DNA of 53,859 nucleotides from Pseudoluteimonas sp044226035 (GTDB lineage Bacteria > Pseudomonadota > Gammaproteobacteria > Xanthomonadales > Xanthomonadaceae). Below, piece after piece: positions 36,255 to 43,798 of this stretch. The DNA lies in the NCBI GenBank assembly GCA_044226035.1, contig JBGAHT010000013.1, forward strand, positions 1-53,859, in the 5' to 3' direction. How positions within the stretch are numbered: the stretch's first letter is position 1; the number at the start of each line of letters is the position of its first letter. The notes under the pieces are model-generated. The model was not told the DNA's origin. It ran no database searches and was given only the letters and a program-made list of their open reading frames with translations. The translations under genes and the position numbers were made by a program.

Positions 36255-36530
36255 TCATTCCGCGCCGGGCGGGGGCGTCGCGTCGCGCGCCGCGGACTGG
36301 GCCAGGCGCCGGGCCTCGGCCTGTTCGCGCAGGCGCTGCAGTTCGCGCGGATCGACCATCAAGGCTTCGTTGCGGCTGCCGGCATCGACCCGGCTCGCGA
36401 GCAGGCCCAGCACCCACATCAGGAACAGCGCCAGCGCCGCGACCAGGCCGATCACGGCCAGCGCGGTCGACTTGGTGAGCAGCGCCAGCGCCAGCGCGCC
36501 CAGCGCCAGCAGCAGATACACCCACGGCAT
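36255..36530 (-). CDS. Small two-helix membrane protein between cls and pdxJ
   Basis: A 91-residue protein with two adjacent helices, VYLLLALGALALALLTKSTA (about 3-22) and LAVIGLVAALALFLMWVLGL (about 24-43). A charged cytoplasmic tail follows (DPRELQRLREQAEARRLAQS), ending in a Pro/Glu-rich C-terminus. It lies 22 bases before pdxJ and 55 after cls, in the same direction. I do not recognise a named family; similar short membrane proteins occur at this spot in relatives. Confidence 0.75.
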   Translation of the reverse strand: MPWVYLLLALGALALALLTKSTALAVIGLVAALALFLMWVLGLLASRVDAGSRNEALMVDPRELQRLREQAEARRLAQSAARDATPPPGAE

Positions 36531-36585
36531 GGCCCGTCCCCTTCGCGTCGCGTCCGGCCGCCAGTCTAACCAACCCGTGCCGCGG

Positions 36586-38031
36586 CTACAGCAGGGGCGA
36601 GGCGAGCCGCGCCAGCGCCTCGGGTAGGCGCGCGGACAGCAGCGGCCGCGCGCGGTCGCCGCGCACGCGCGGAGCGTGCGCGAATTCGGCCTCGATCAGG
36701 CGTTCGAGCGCGGCGGCGACGCCGTGGTCGCGGAACAGCGTCTGCACCTCGAAGTTCAGGCTGAAGCTGCGGTGGTCGAAGTTCGCGCTGCCGATCATGG
36801 CGAAATCGTCGTCGACCAGCAGCGCCTTGCTGTGCAGCATGCGCGGCCCGTACTCGTACACCTTCACGTTCGCCGCCAGCAGTTCGTCGAAGTAGGAACG
36901 CGCGGCGTAGGTCACCGAGCGGCTGTCGCTCATCTTCGGCACCATCACCCGCACGTCGAGCCCGCCGAGCGCGGCCGAGGTCAGCGCCATCATCGCGGCT
37001 TCGCCCGGCACGAAGTAGGGCGTGGTCAGCCAGACGCGCCGGTTGGCCGCGTGGATCGCCGACACGTACATGCGGTGGATCGCCTCCCACGACGAATCCG
37101 GCCCGGACACCAGCACCTGCGCGGCGATCGGTCCCGGCGCCGGCGCGGGCATCGCGCGCGCCAGCGAGGCGATGAAGCCGCGGTCCTGGGTCGCGTAGGC
37201 CCAGTCCTCGACGAAGGTCAGTTGCAGCGCGCGCACCACGTCGCCGGTGATGCGCATGTGCAGGTCGCGGTAGGCGTCCGCGCGCAACGCGTCGTTTTCC
37301 TCGTCGGTGACGTTGATGCCGCCGGTGTAGCCGATGGCGCCGTCGATCACCACGATCTTGCGGTGCGTGCGCATGTTCACCCAGGTGCGGGTCCAGATGC
37401 GGCCGAAGCGCGCCGGATGGAACCAGGCGAGCTCGCCGCCGGCGTCGAGCAACGGCTGGAAGAAGCTGCGCTTGGCCTTCGACGAGCCGAGCGCGTCCAG
37501 CAGCAGCCGCACCTTCACCCCGGCCCGCGCGCGTTCCGCCAGCGCGTCGCGCACCATCGCGCCGGTGCGGTCGGGCGAATAGATGTAGTACTCGAGGTGG
37601 ATGTGGTCGCGCGCGGCGCGGATGTCCTCCAGCAGCGCGGCATAGGTGGCGCTGCCGTCCTGCAGCAGGCGCACCCCGGTCGCGCTGGAGGCGGGCAGGT
37701 GCGTGGTCGCCTGGCCGAGCCGCGCGAGCTCCTTGCCCGCTTCGCCCGGCGCGTGCTCCTGCGCGCGCGGCAGGTCGACGCGGTTGCGCGAACGCCGCAG
37801 GCGGTGCCGCTTCAGCTTCTGCGGACCGAACACCAGGTACACGAGGAAGCCCAGGTAGGGCAGGGCGGCGAGGCTGAACAGCCAGCTGATCGTCGCCACC
37901 GGTTCGCGCTTCTGCAGCACGATCCACAGGCCGAGCCCGAACAGGTACAACACCCAGCCCGCGGCGAGGATCCAGTGGATGTGCGGGATGGCCCAGAACG
38001 CGAGCCATGCCGTGCGAATGGCATCGAGCAT
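36586..38031 (-). CDS. cls: Cardiolipin synthase
   Basis: A 481-residue phospholipase-D-family enzyme that joins phosphatidyl groups to make cardiolipin at the inner membrane. Two N-terminal helices (HWILAAGWVLYLFGLGLWIV and ISWLFSLAALPYLGFLVYLV) anchor it. Both HKD motifs are intact: HRKIVVIDGAIGYTGG near residue 218 and HSKALLVDDDFAMIGSAN near 397. This layout and length match the ClsA type. It diverges from the radical SAM gene, with 53 bases between the starts. Confidence 0.95.
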   Translation of the reverse strand: MLDAIRTAWLAFWAIPHIHWILAAGWVLYLFGLGLWIVLQKREPVATISWLFSLAALPYLGFLVYLVFGPQKLKRHRLRRSRNRVDLPRAQEHAPGEAGKELARLGQATTHLPASSATGVRLLQDGSATYAALLEDIRAARDHIHLEYYIYSPDRTGAMVRDALAERARAGVKVRLLLDALGSSKAKRSFFQPLLDAGGELAWFHPARFGRIWTRTWVNMRTHRKIVVIDGAIGYTGGINVTDEENDALRADAYRDLHMRITGDVVRALQLTFVEDWAYATQDRGFIASLARAMPAPAPGPIAAQVLVSGPDSSWEAIHRMYVSAIHAANRRVWLTTPYFVPGEAAMMALTSAALGGLDVRVMVPKMSDSRSVTYAARSYFDELLAANVKVYEYGPRMLHSKALLVDDDFAMIGSANFDHRSFSLNFEVQTLFRDHGVAAALERLIEAEFAHAPRVRGDRARPLLSARLPEALARLASPLL

Positions 38032-38084
38032 CGGCGAGATCCGTCGTCGCGGGGGCTGCGACGCCTGCGTCGTAGGCTAGCCGC

Positions 38085-39191
38085 ATGCCGCTCGAACGCA
38101 AGACCGCACGGCCGCAGGCGAACGCGATCAAGGGTCGCGGCGCCGCGTCGTGGGTGCCGGGGCGCTACGAAAAGCGGCACGTCGAAGGCGAGGACGACGG
38201 CTGGGATTCGCTTTACGCCGTAGATGAGTTCACGCCCGATCCGCGACCCGACACCCGCGTCACCGAAGAGCGCGCGCGCAGCATCGTCAGCCGCAACCAG
38301 TCGCCGGACATCGGCTTCAGCCAGTCGGTGAACCCGTATCGCGGTTGCGAACACGGCTGCGTGTACTGCTTCGCGCGGCCCTCGCACGCCTACCTCGACC
38401 TGTCGCCCGGCCTGGATTTCGAAACCCGGCTGTTCGCGAAAACCAACGCGGCCGAGTTGTTGCGCAAGGAACTGGCCAAGCCCGGTTACGCGCCGCATCC
38501 GATCGCGCTGGGCATCAACACCGATGCCTACCAGCCGATCGAGCGCGAGCACCGCATCACCCGGCAATGCCTGGAAGTGCTGGCCGAGGCGCGGCACCCG
38601 GTCAGCCTGATCACCAAGTCCGCGCTGATCGCGCGCGACCTGGACCTGCTCGCGCCGATGGCCGAGCAAGGCCTGGTCTCGGCGATGGTGTCGGTGACCA
38701 CGCTCGACAACAAACTCTCGTCGCAACTGGAACCGCGCGCCGCCGCGCCGCATGCGCGCATCAAGACGATCGCCGCGTTGCAAGAAGCCGGCGTGCCGGT
38801 CGGGGTGATGGTCGCGCCGGTCATCCCGATGGTGACCGACAGGCACATGGAGCACATCCTCGAAGCCGCGCACGCCGCGGGCGCGCGCGCCGCCGGCTAC
38901 GTGCTGCTGCGCTTGCCGCACGAATTGAAGCAGGTCTGGCGCGAATGGCTGGAGCTGCACGTCCCCGATCGCGCCGCTCACGTGATGTCGCTGGTGCAAC
39001 AGATGCGTGGCGGCAAGGATTACGACAGCCACTTCGGCACGCGTATGCGCGGCGAAGGCCCGTTCGCCGACCTCATCGCCATGCGCTTCGCCAAGGCGAG
39101 GAAACGACTCGGTTTTCCCGGCCTGCCGCCGCTGCGCAGCGATTTGTTCCGCGCGCCGAAGGTCGATTCTCCGCAGGGCGATCTGTTCTGA
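38085..39191 (+). CDS. PA0069-family radical SAM protein (SplB-like)
   Basis: A 368-residue radical SAM enzyme. The cluster motif CEHGCVYC uses C88, C92 and C95, followed by FARPSHAYLDLSPGLDF. Other family marks are GINTDAYQPIEREHRITRQC, SLITKSALIARDLDLLAPMA, EPRAAAPHARIKTIAAL and PVIPMVTDRHMEHILEAA. The family is related to spore photoproduct lyase, but bacteria such as Pseudomonas carry it (PA0069) without known function. It is a single-gene unit ending 13 bases before the convergent four-Cys gene. Confidence 0.92.
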   Translation: MPLERKTARPQANAIKGRGAASWVPGRYEKRHVEGEDDGWDSLYAVDEFTPDPRPDTRVTEERARSIVSRNQSPDIGFSQSVNPYRGCEHGCVYCFARPSHAYLDLSPGLDFETRLFAKTNAAELLRKELAKPGYAPHPIALGINTDAYQPIEREHRITRQCLEVLAEARHPVSLITKSALIARDLDLLAPMAEQGLVSAMVSVTTLDNKLSSQLEPRAAAPHARIKTIAALQEAGVPVGVMVAPVIPMVTDRHMEHILEAAHAAGARAAGYVLLRLPHELKQVWREWLELHVPDRAAHVMSLVQQMRGGKDYDSHFGTRMRGEGPFADLIAMRFAKARKRLGFPGLPPLRSDLFRAPKVDSPQGDLF

Positions 39192-39204
39192 CACGCGGCG
39201 CGCA

Positions 39205-39759
39205 TCAATTTCCGGTTACGATGAATTGTTTGGTTTGCAGGAAAGTGATCGCCACTTGCGGCGGCAAGATGCAGGTAATGGATAGACCTGCGTTGTAGAT
39301 CGGATCCCCGAGAGCTCCGCCGAAATCGGTCGCGTCCAGGTAGAAGGCATCCGTTCCGCTTGACCCGATGGAATTCAAGGTTTTGGTGAAATAGGCGTAG
39401 TTGCCGACGACGGGTATGCCCCAGCTACTGTTGGTCGTTACGAACGTGCAGGTCATCGAATGGTATCCACCATCCATGGAGGTGACATTAAGTGCCGCAG
39501 ACCACATCCCTTTACTGGTACCAGAGAAAATACCATTCCCGAAACCGCAGATGACGTACTGGTTGGTGGTGCCTTCGTTGCGGAAGCCGGTGGCTTTGGG
39601 CCGCACCTTGGTGTCCGTGGTCGGAATACTCAATTGGCAGGAATCGGCCGGGGAATTCATGAACCAGACGTCGTTGACGATGGCTTGTGCGCTTCCTGGA
39701 GCAGCCAGGCCGACGGCCAATAGCAGGGCGGAAGCGAGGGCGGAAAACATGGTGCGCAT
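39205..39759 (-). CDS. Secreted four-Cys protein, tandem paralogue 1
   Basis: A 184-residue exported protein (signal MRTMFSALASALLLAVGLAA, cleavage after AQA). The family signature is C-x-LS-[IV]-PTTDT-x-VRP-[KR]-A-x-G-[FY]-RNEG, then VIC, then HSM-x-C, then a C-terminal SITC-x-LPP. These give four conserved cysteines, probably two disulfides. The middle part is rich in Ser, Gly and Tyr, and the fold is probably all beta. It is the last of four same-strand paralogues (39205-41748). Its DNA is clearly less GC-rich than the other three, so it may have a separate history. Its start is directly preceded by the conserved cassette 39763-39870. Function unknown. Confidence 0.8.
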   Translation of the reverse strand: MRTMFSALASALLLAVGLAAPGSAQAIVNDVWFMNSPADSCQLSIPTTDTKVRPKATGFRNEGTTNQYVICGFGNGIFSGTSKGMWSAALNVTSMDGGYHSMTCTFVTTNSSWGIPVVGNYAYFTKTLNSIGSSGTDAFYLDATDFGGALGDPIYNAGLSITCILPPQVAITFLQTKQFIVTGN

Positions 39760-39762
39760 GTC

Positions 39763-39870
39763 GGTTCTCCCGGAAACGACGCGGATCGGTCGTTACCTTC
39801 CATGCGTAAAACCGCCCCGGAAGCGGACATGGCCCGGCAAAAAACGAAACCCCGGCCGGGGCCGGGGTCC
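39763..39870 (-). promoter_or_regulatory. Conserved intergenic cassette, copy B (terminator plus leader)
   Basis: Read leftward it has an intrinsic terminator (CCCCGGC stem with GCCGGGG, then TTTCGTTTTTT) for the gene at 39894, followed by an 80-base leader before the gene at 39205. It differs from copy A (40545-40653) by about six substitutions and one inserted base. The leader contains a dyad ACGAC...GTCGT and an ATG frame reading MEGNDRSASFPGEP that overlaps the next gene's start. Confidence 0.7.
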
Positions 39871-39893
39871 AAAGCGTGTCTCGCAACACTGAA

Positions 39894-40541
39894 TCAGGGA
39901 ATGGATTCGTCGTTGTCGTAGGGCGACTGGCACTCCTGGTCGTCGGGGTAATCGGAGAACCCGTCGCCATCGTCGTCGAAGCCATCGCCGCATTGCGGAA
40001 GCGGCGGCGGCGCGCTGCCGTCGTTGCTGTCGTGGTCGTAATGGCCGCGCTGCACCGACAGGATCGAAACCCCGGGCGGCAAGGTGCAGGTCACCGACAG
40101 GACCGGGCGCTGGTGGTCGTAGGCGCTGGGCGGGGCACCCAGCGTGGAAATGCTCGTCGTGCTCCCATCCGCGGCGGTGATGAGCGTGGGAATCGTGAGG
40201 TACTGGATGTTCGCCAGGGTGTTCGAATAGCGGGCCACGCCGGTGCAGTTGACGCTGTGGCTCGCGCCGTCGAACGAGGCGAGGTTCAACCCGATGTACT
40301 GGGTGTCGCCGCCGGAGGAATCGACGTCCACGCTGCAGATGACGAAGGCGTTCTTGCTGCCTTCGTTGCGGAAGCCGGTGGCCTTGGGGCGCACCCCGGT
40401 GTCGGTGGTCGGAACGCTGAGCGTGCAGGCGTTGCCCGCGTCCTGGGTCAAGGTCTTGAGCACCGAGCCGGCGACGACGGGCGCCGGCGCGAGGACGACG
40501 CCCAGCAGGGCGGAGGCGATGGCGGTCGGGATGGCGCGCAT
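39894..40541 (-). CDS. Secreted four-Cys protein with Ca-binding-like tail, tandem paralogue 2
   Basis: A 215-residue exported protein. After the signal peptide (about 1-24) comes the family domain: CTLSVPTTDTGVRPKATGFR, NEGSKNAFVIC, SHSVNC and LSVTCTLPPGVS. It alone has a C-terminal extension of about 50 residues: a spacer with PPPLPQ, then CGDGFDDDGDGFSDYPDDQE and CQSPYDNDE. The DxDxDG-type acidic loop and the two cysteines resemble thrombospondin type-3/dockerin-like calcium loops or a surface-attachment tag. It lies between the two conserved cassettes, with copy A just before its ATG. Function unknown. Confidence 0.8.
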   Translation of the reverse strand: MRAIPTAIASALLGVVLAPAPVVAGSVLKTLTQDAGNACTLSVPTTDTGVRPKATGFRNEGSKNAFVICSVDVDSSGGDTQYIGLNLASFDGASHSVNCTGVARYSNTLANIQYLTIPTLITAADGSTTSISTLGAPPSAYDHQRPVLSVTCTLPPGVSILSVQRGHYDHDSNDGSAPPPLPQCGDGFDDDGDGFSDYPDDQECQSPYDNDESIP

Positions 40542-40544
40542 AGG

Positions 40545-40653
40545 GGTTCCCCTGGAAACGACGCGGAGCGGTCGTCACCTCCCATGCGTGAAACCGCCCC
40601 GGAAGCGGACATGGCCCGGCAAAAAAACGAAACCCCGGCCGGGGCCGGGGTCC
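40545..40653 (-). promoter_or_regulatory. Conserved intergenic cassette, copy A (terminator plus leader)
   Basis: It has the same layout as copy B: a leftward intrinsic terminator for the gene at 40677, then a leader before the gene at 39894. The frame in the leader reads MGGDDRSASFPGEP. Most differences from copy B in this frame are at third positions, but the sample is only 14 codons. Confidence 0.7.
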
Positions 40654-40676
40654 GGACGCGCTTCGATGCGGCGCGG

Positions 40677-41207
40677 TCAGTTGCCGATATCGATCACGCC
40701 CTGCGATTCGAATCCCTGCAACGCGACGTTCGGCGGCAGGGCGCAGGTCACCGACAGGTTGATGCCGCCGGAAATCACCTCGCCCGTGGCGCCGCCGAAA
40801 TCGCTTGCCGACCACGACTGGGCCCCGATGCCCGAGGCGGGCACCGCGACGCTCTTGCTGGAATAGAGCGGGCCGCCATTGAAGCCGGTCATCCCGGTCA
40901 CGCCGGTGCACGACATGCTGTGCGCCAGCCCGTCGACCGACGTCGCGAGCAGCGTCGTCGACAGGACGGTGTCGTTCTCGTAGCCGCCCATGCCGCAGAT
41001 CACGAACTGGTTGGCGGTGCCTTCGTTGCGATAGCCGTTGGCGCGCGGGCGGACCTTGGTGTCGGTGGTCGGGATACTCAGCTGGCAGGCGTCGGCGGCG
41101 GGGAATTCATAGGTCTTGGCCTGCGTCGCGGCCGTCGCGGAAGGCGCGGCGACCAGTGCGGCGGCGCATGCGCCGGCGAACATGGAAACGCGGGAGAGCT
41201 TGGACAT
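40677..41207 (-). CDS. Secreted four-Cys protein, tandem paralogue 3
   Basis: A 176-residue exported protein with signal MSKLSRVSMFAGACAAALVA (cleavage near ATA). The domain reads ACQLSIPTTDTKVRPRANGY, RNEGTANQFVICGMGGYEND, LAHSMSCTGVTGMTG and LSVTCALPPNVALQGFES, ending DIGN. It is the same length as paralogue 4 and very similar to it, so these two are the youngest duplicates. It begins 10 bases after the stop of paralogue 4, in one transcript, and ends before the terminator of cassette A. Confidence 0.82.
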   Translation of the reverse strand: MSKLSRVSMFAGACAAALVAAPSATAATQAKTYEFPAADACQLSIPTTDTKVRPRANGYRNEGTANQFVICGMGGYENDTVLSTTLLATSVDGLAHSMSCTGVTGMTGFNGGPLYSSKSVAVPASGIGAQSWSASDFGGATGEVISGGINLSVTCALPPNVALQGFESQGVIDIGN

Positions 41208-41217
41208 GTCGCGTTCC

Positions 41218-41748
41218 TCAGTTGCCGACGTCGATGGCCTGCTCGGATTCGAATCCCTGCAGCGCCACGTTCGGCGGCAGGGTGCAGGTCACGGAGAGAT
41301 TGAAGCCGTCTTCGATGGGGGCGCCCTCGGTGCCGCCGAAATCCTGGGCGCCCCAGATCGCGAACGAAAACCCGGTGGCGGCGATGTTCACGGTCTTGGT
41401 GGAATAGATCGGCCCGCTTCCCAATCCGGTCAGCCCGGTGACGCCGGTGCACGACATGGAATGCGCGAGCCCGTCCATCGAGGTGTACAGCAGCACCATG
41501 TGCATCACCGTGTTGCCTTCGTAACCGCCCATGCCGCAGATCACGAACTGGTTGGTGGTGCCTTCGTTGCGATAGCCGTTGGCGCGCGGACGGACCTTGG
41601 TGTCGGTGGTCGGGATGCTCAGCTGGCAGGCGTCGGCGGCGGAGAACTCGTAGTACTTGATCTGGGTGACCGCGGTGGCGGCCGGCGCTACGGCCAGGCC
41701 GAGTGCGAGCGAAGCGGTGACGGCGAAGCCGCCTTTCAAGCTGGGCAT
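41218..41748 (-). CDS. Secreted four-Cys protein, tandem paralogue 4 (first of the array)
   Basis: A 176-residue exported protein with signal MPSLKGGFAVTASLALGLAV (cleavage near ATA). The domain reads ACQLSIPTTDTKVRPRANGY, RNEGTTNQFVICGMGGYEGN, LAHSMSCTGVTGLTG and LSVTCTLPPNVALQGFES, ending DVGN. The ATG at 41748 with AGGGGA upstream was chosen; the open frame continues to 41841 without support. As the first gene in the direction of transcription, it should carry the array promoter in 41749-41856, where I see no clear hexamers. The family is unknown to me. Confidence 0.82.
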   Translation of the reverse strand: MPSLKGGFAVTASLALGLAVAPAATAVTQIKYYEFSAADACQLSIPTTDTKVRPRANGYRNEGTTNQFVICGMGGYEGNTVMHMVLLYTSMDGLAHSMSCTGVTGLTGLGSGPIYSTKTVNIAATGFSFAIWGAQDFGGTEGAPIEDGFNLSVTCTLPPNVALQGFESEQAIDVGN

Positions 41749-41856
41749 GAAGGAAGTCCCCTGGCGATGCGCTGCATTGCGAAGACACGAGCATAGCGGA
41801 ACGCTGTGCGCTAGCCGTTCACGGCCCGCAGACCAAACCACGGCCGGGCGCGAGGC

Positions 41857-43656
41857 TCAGCCCGCAACCGGCCACAACGCCCCGTCCAGCCACAGCCAGC
41901 GCGACATCCACGCGCTGACCAGCGCGATCAGCACCGTCAGCGGCAGGCCGATGCGCAGGAAATCGCCGAAACGGTACTGGCCGGGGCCGAGGATCAGCAA
42001 ATTGCCGTGGTGGCCGATCGGGGTCAGGAACGCGACGACGGCGCCGAGCGCGGTGCAGACCACGAACGGCGTCGGCGGCAGGCCGAAGGATTGCGCCAGC
42101 GCGATCGCGATCGGCCCGAGCAGCGCGGTGGTCGCCGCGTCGCTCATCACCTGCGTCACCAGCGCCGCCACGCCGAACATCACCAGCAGCACCGCGAACG
42201 ACGGCCAATCCGCGACGAGCTGGAACAGTCCGCGCGCGAGCAGGGCCGCGGTGCCGGTCTGCTCCATCGCGATGCCGAGCGGGATCACCCCGGCGATCAT
42301 CACGAAGATGCGCACGTCGATGCCGCGATAGGCCTGTTGCACGTCGATGCAGCGGGTCACCACCATCGCCACCGCGCCGAGCAGGAACGCCAGCGGCGCC
42401 GCCAGCCAGCCGGCGGCGATCGCGAGCACGGTCGCGGCGAGGATCGCCAGCGCCAGCGGCGCGCGCAGCCGGCGCTTGGCCTCGCCCGCGAACGGCACCA
42501 GCATCAGGAAGCCGTGGTGCGCGGCGAGGTCGGCGAAACGCGAGGGATGGCCGTACAGCACCAGCAGGTCGCCTTCCTGCAGGCGCGCATCGGACAGGCG
42601 CGGCGCGATCTCGCCGTTGCGCCGCCACAGGCCGACGATCACCGCGTGGAACTGGTGCGAGAAATCCAGTTCGCGGATGCTGCGGCCGATGAATTCGGAA
42701 CCCGGCGCGACCACCGCCTGCACCAGCTGCGGCCGGCCCTCGCCGGTCACCGTGTCGTGGAAACGCGCGATCGCGTGCAGGTCCAGGCCGGGATCGTCGT
42801 GCAGCGTCATCAGCTCGTCCGCCGAGGCCTCGACCAGCAGCACGTCGCCGGCCAGCAGCGGGCTCGCCGGCGTGAGGTCGTCGCGGCGGCGGCCGTCGCG
42901 CAACCAGCCGAGCAGGCGGAAGCGCTCGCCCTGCGCCTTCTGCAGTTCCGCCAGCGGGCGCGTGCTCCAGCGCCCGTCCTTCACCACCACCAGTTCGGTG
43001 CGGTAGCGGTCCAGGCGCAGGTAGTCGTCCTCGCCGTGCTCGCCGCTGCGGCGCGGCAGCAGCCAGCGCGCCAACTGCATGTAGACGATGCCCACCAGCA
43101 CCAGCGCGATGCCGATCGGGGTGATCGAGAACACGCCGAGCGCCTCGTTGCCGTTGCGCGCGAGCATGTCGCTGGCGAGCAGGAACGCCGGCGCGCTGAC
43201 CAGGGTCAGGGTGGTGCCGAGCGAGGCCGCGAGCGACATCGGCATCAGCAGGCGCGACGCCGGCAGGCGGTTCTCGCGCCCGTGCTTGAGCAGCAGCGGC
43301 AGCATCATCGCGGTCACCATCACGTGGTGGGTGAACGCGGACAACGCCGCCACCGCCGGCATCACCACCGCGATCGCGCGCGATTCGCTGCGCCCGGCCG
43401 CGCGCCCGATCCAGCGGCCCAGGCGCTCGGTGACGCCGGTCGCGGACAGCCCGCCGGAAATGACGAACACCGCCGCGACGATGAGCGCCGGCTCGCTGGC
43501 GAAGCCGGACAGCGCCTGCTTGGCATCGAGCAACCCGGCCAGCACCAGCGCCAGCAGCAACAGCATCGCGGTCACGTCCACGCGCAAGCGTTCGCTGACG
43601 AACAAATACAGTCCGCCGCCCAGGATCAGCAGGAACAGGCCCTGGTCCAGGGTCAT
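41857..43656 (-). CDS. SLC13-family (DASS-like) permease with two RCK_C/TrkA-C domains
   Basis: A 599-residue inner-membrane transporter. The N-terminal half includes LFLLILGGGLYLFVSERLRV, FASEPALIVAAVFVISGGLS, the AFTHHVMVTAMMLPL segment, and SLAASLGTTLTLVSAPAFLL, a nucleotide-free SNT-like motif. Two cytosolic TrkA-C-type domains sit at about 200-275 and 285-365 (PLLAGDVLLVEASADELMTL and RLQEGDLLVLYGHPSRFADL). The second membrane half includes TPIGHHGNLLILGPGQY. This architecture matches the bacterial sulfate/dicarboxylate permease-like group (YbiR/CysZ-unrelated SLC13). The substrate cannot be read from sequence. It diverges from the PAS kinase gene. Confidence 0.88.
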   Translation of the reverse strand: MTLDQGLFLLILGGGLYLFVSERLRVDVTAMLLLLALVLAGLLDAKQALSGFASEPALIVAAVFVISGGLSATGVTERLGRWIGRAAGRSESRAIAVVMPAVAALSAFTHHVMVTAMMLPLLLKHGRENRLPASRLLMPMSLAASLGTTLTLVSAPAFLLASDMLARNGNEALGVFSITPIGIALVLVGIVYMQLARWLLPRRSGEHGEDDYLRLDRYRTELVVVKDGRWSTRPLAELQKAQGERFRLLGWLRDGRRRDDLTPASPLLAGDVLLVEASADELMTLHDDPGLDLHAIARFHDTVTGEGRPQLVQAVVAPGSEFIGRSIRELDFSHQFHAVIVGLWRRNGEIAPRLSDARLQEGDLLVLYGHPSRFADLAAHHGFLMLVPFAGEAKRRLRAPLALAILAATVLAIAAGWLAAPLAFLLGAVAMVVTRCIDVQQAYRGIDVRIFVMIAGVIPLGIAMEQTGTAALLARGLFQLVADWPSFAVLLVMFGVAALVTQVMSDAATTALLGPIAIALAQSFGLPPTPFVVCTALGAVVAFLTPIGHHGNLLILGPGQYRFGDFLRIGLPLTVLIALVSAWMSRWLWLDGALWPVAG

Positions 43657-43798
43657 CGGGCCGGATCGGTATGGTGGGCGGGGAGGGGCGAGTGCATGGC
43701 CATGGCGCGATTGTGCGGCATCGGCGTTCACGCCACGTCGACACAAATCGTCGCATGCCGGCCTAGACTCCCGGACTCGAAGATCCGCGTCCCACGCC

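Noticed and set aside
39763..39870. Known riboswitch (cyclic-di-GMP type) in the conserved leader
   Set aside because: The conserved core sequences of GEMM-type riboswitches are not present; only a simple dyad and a terminator are seen.
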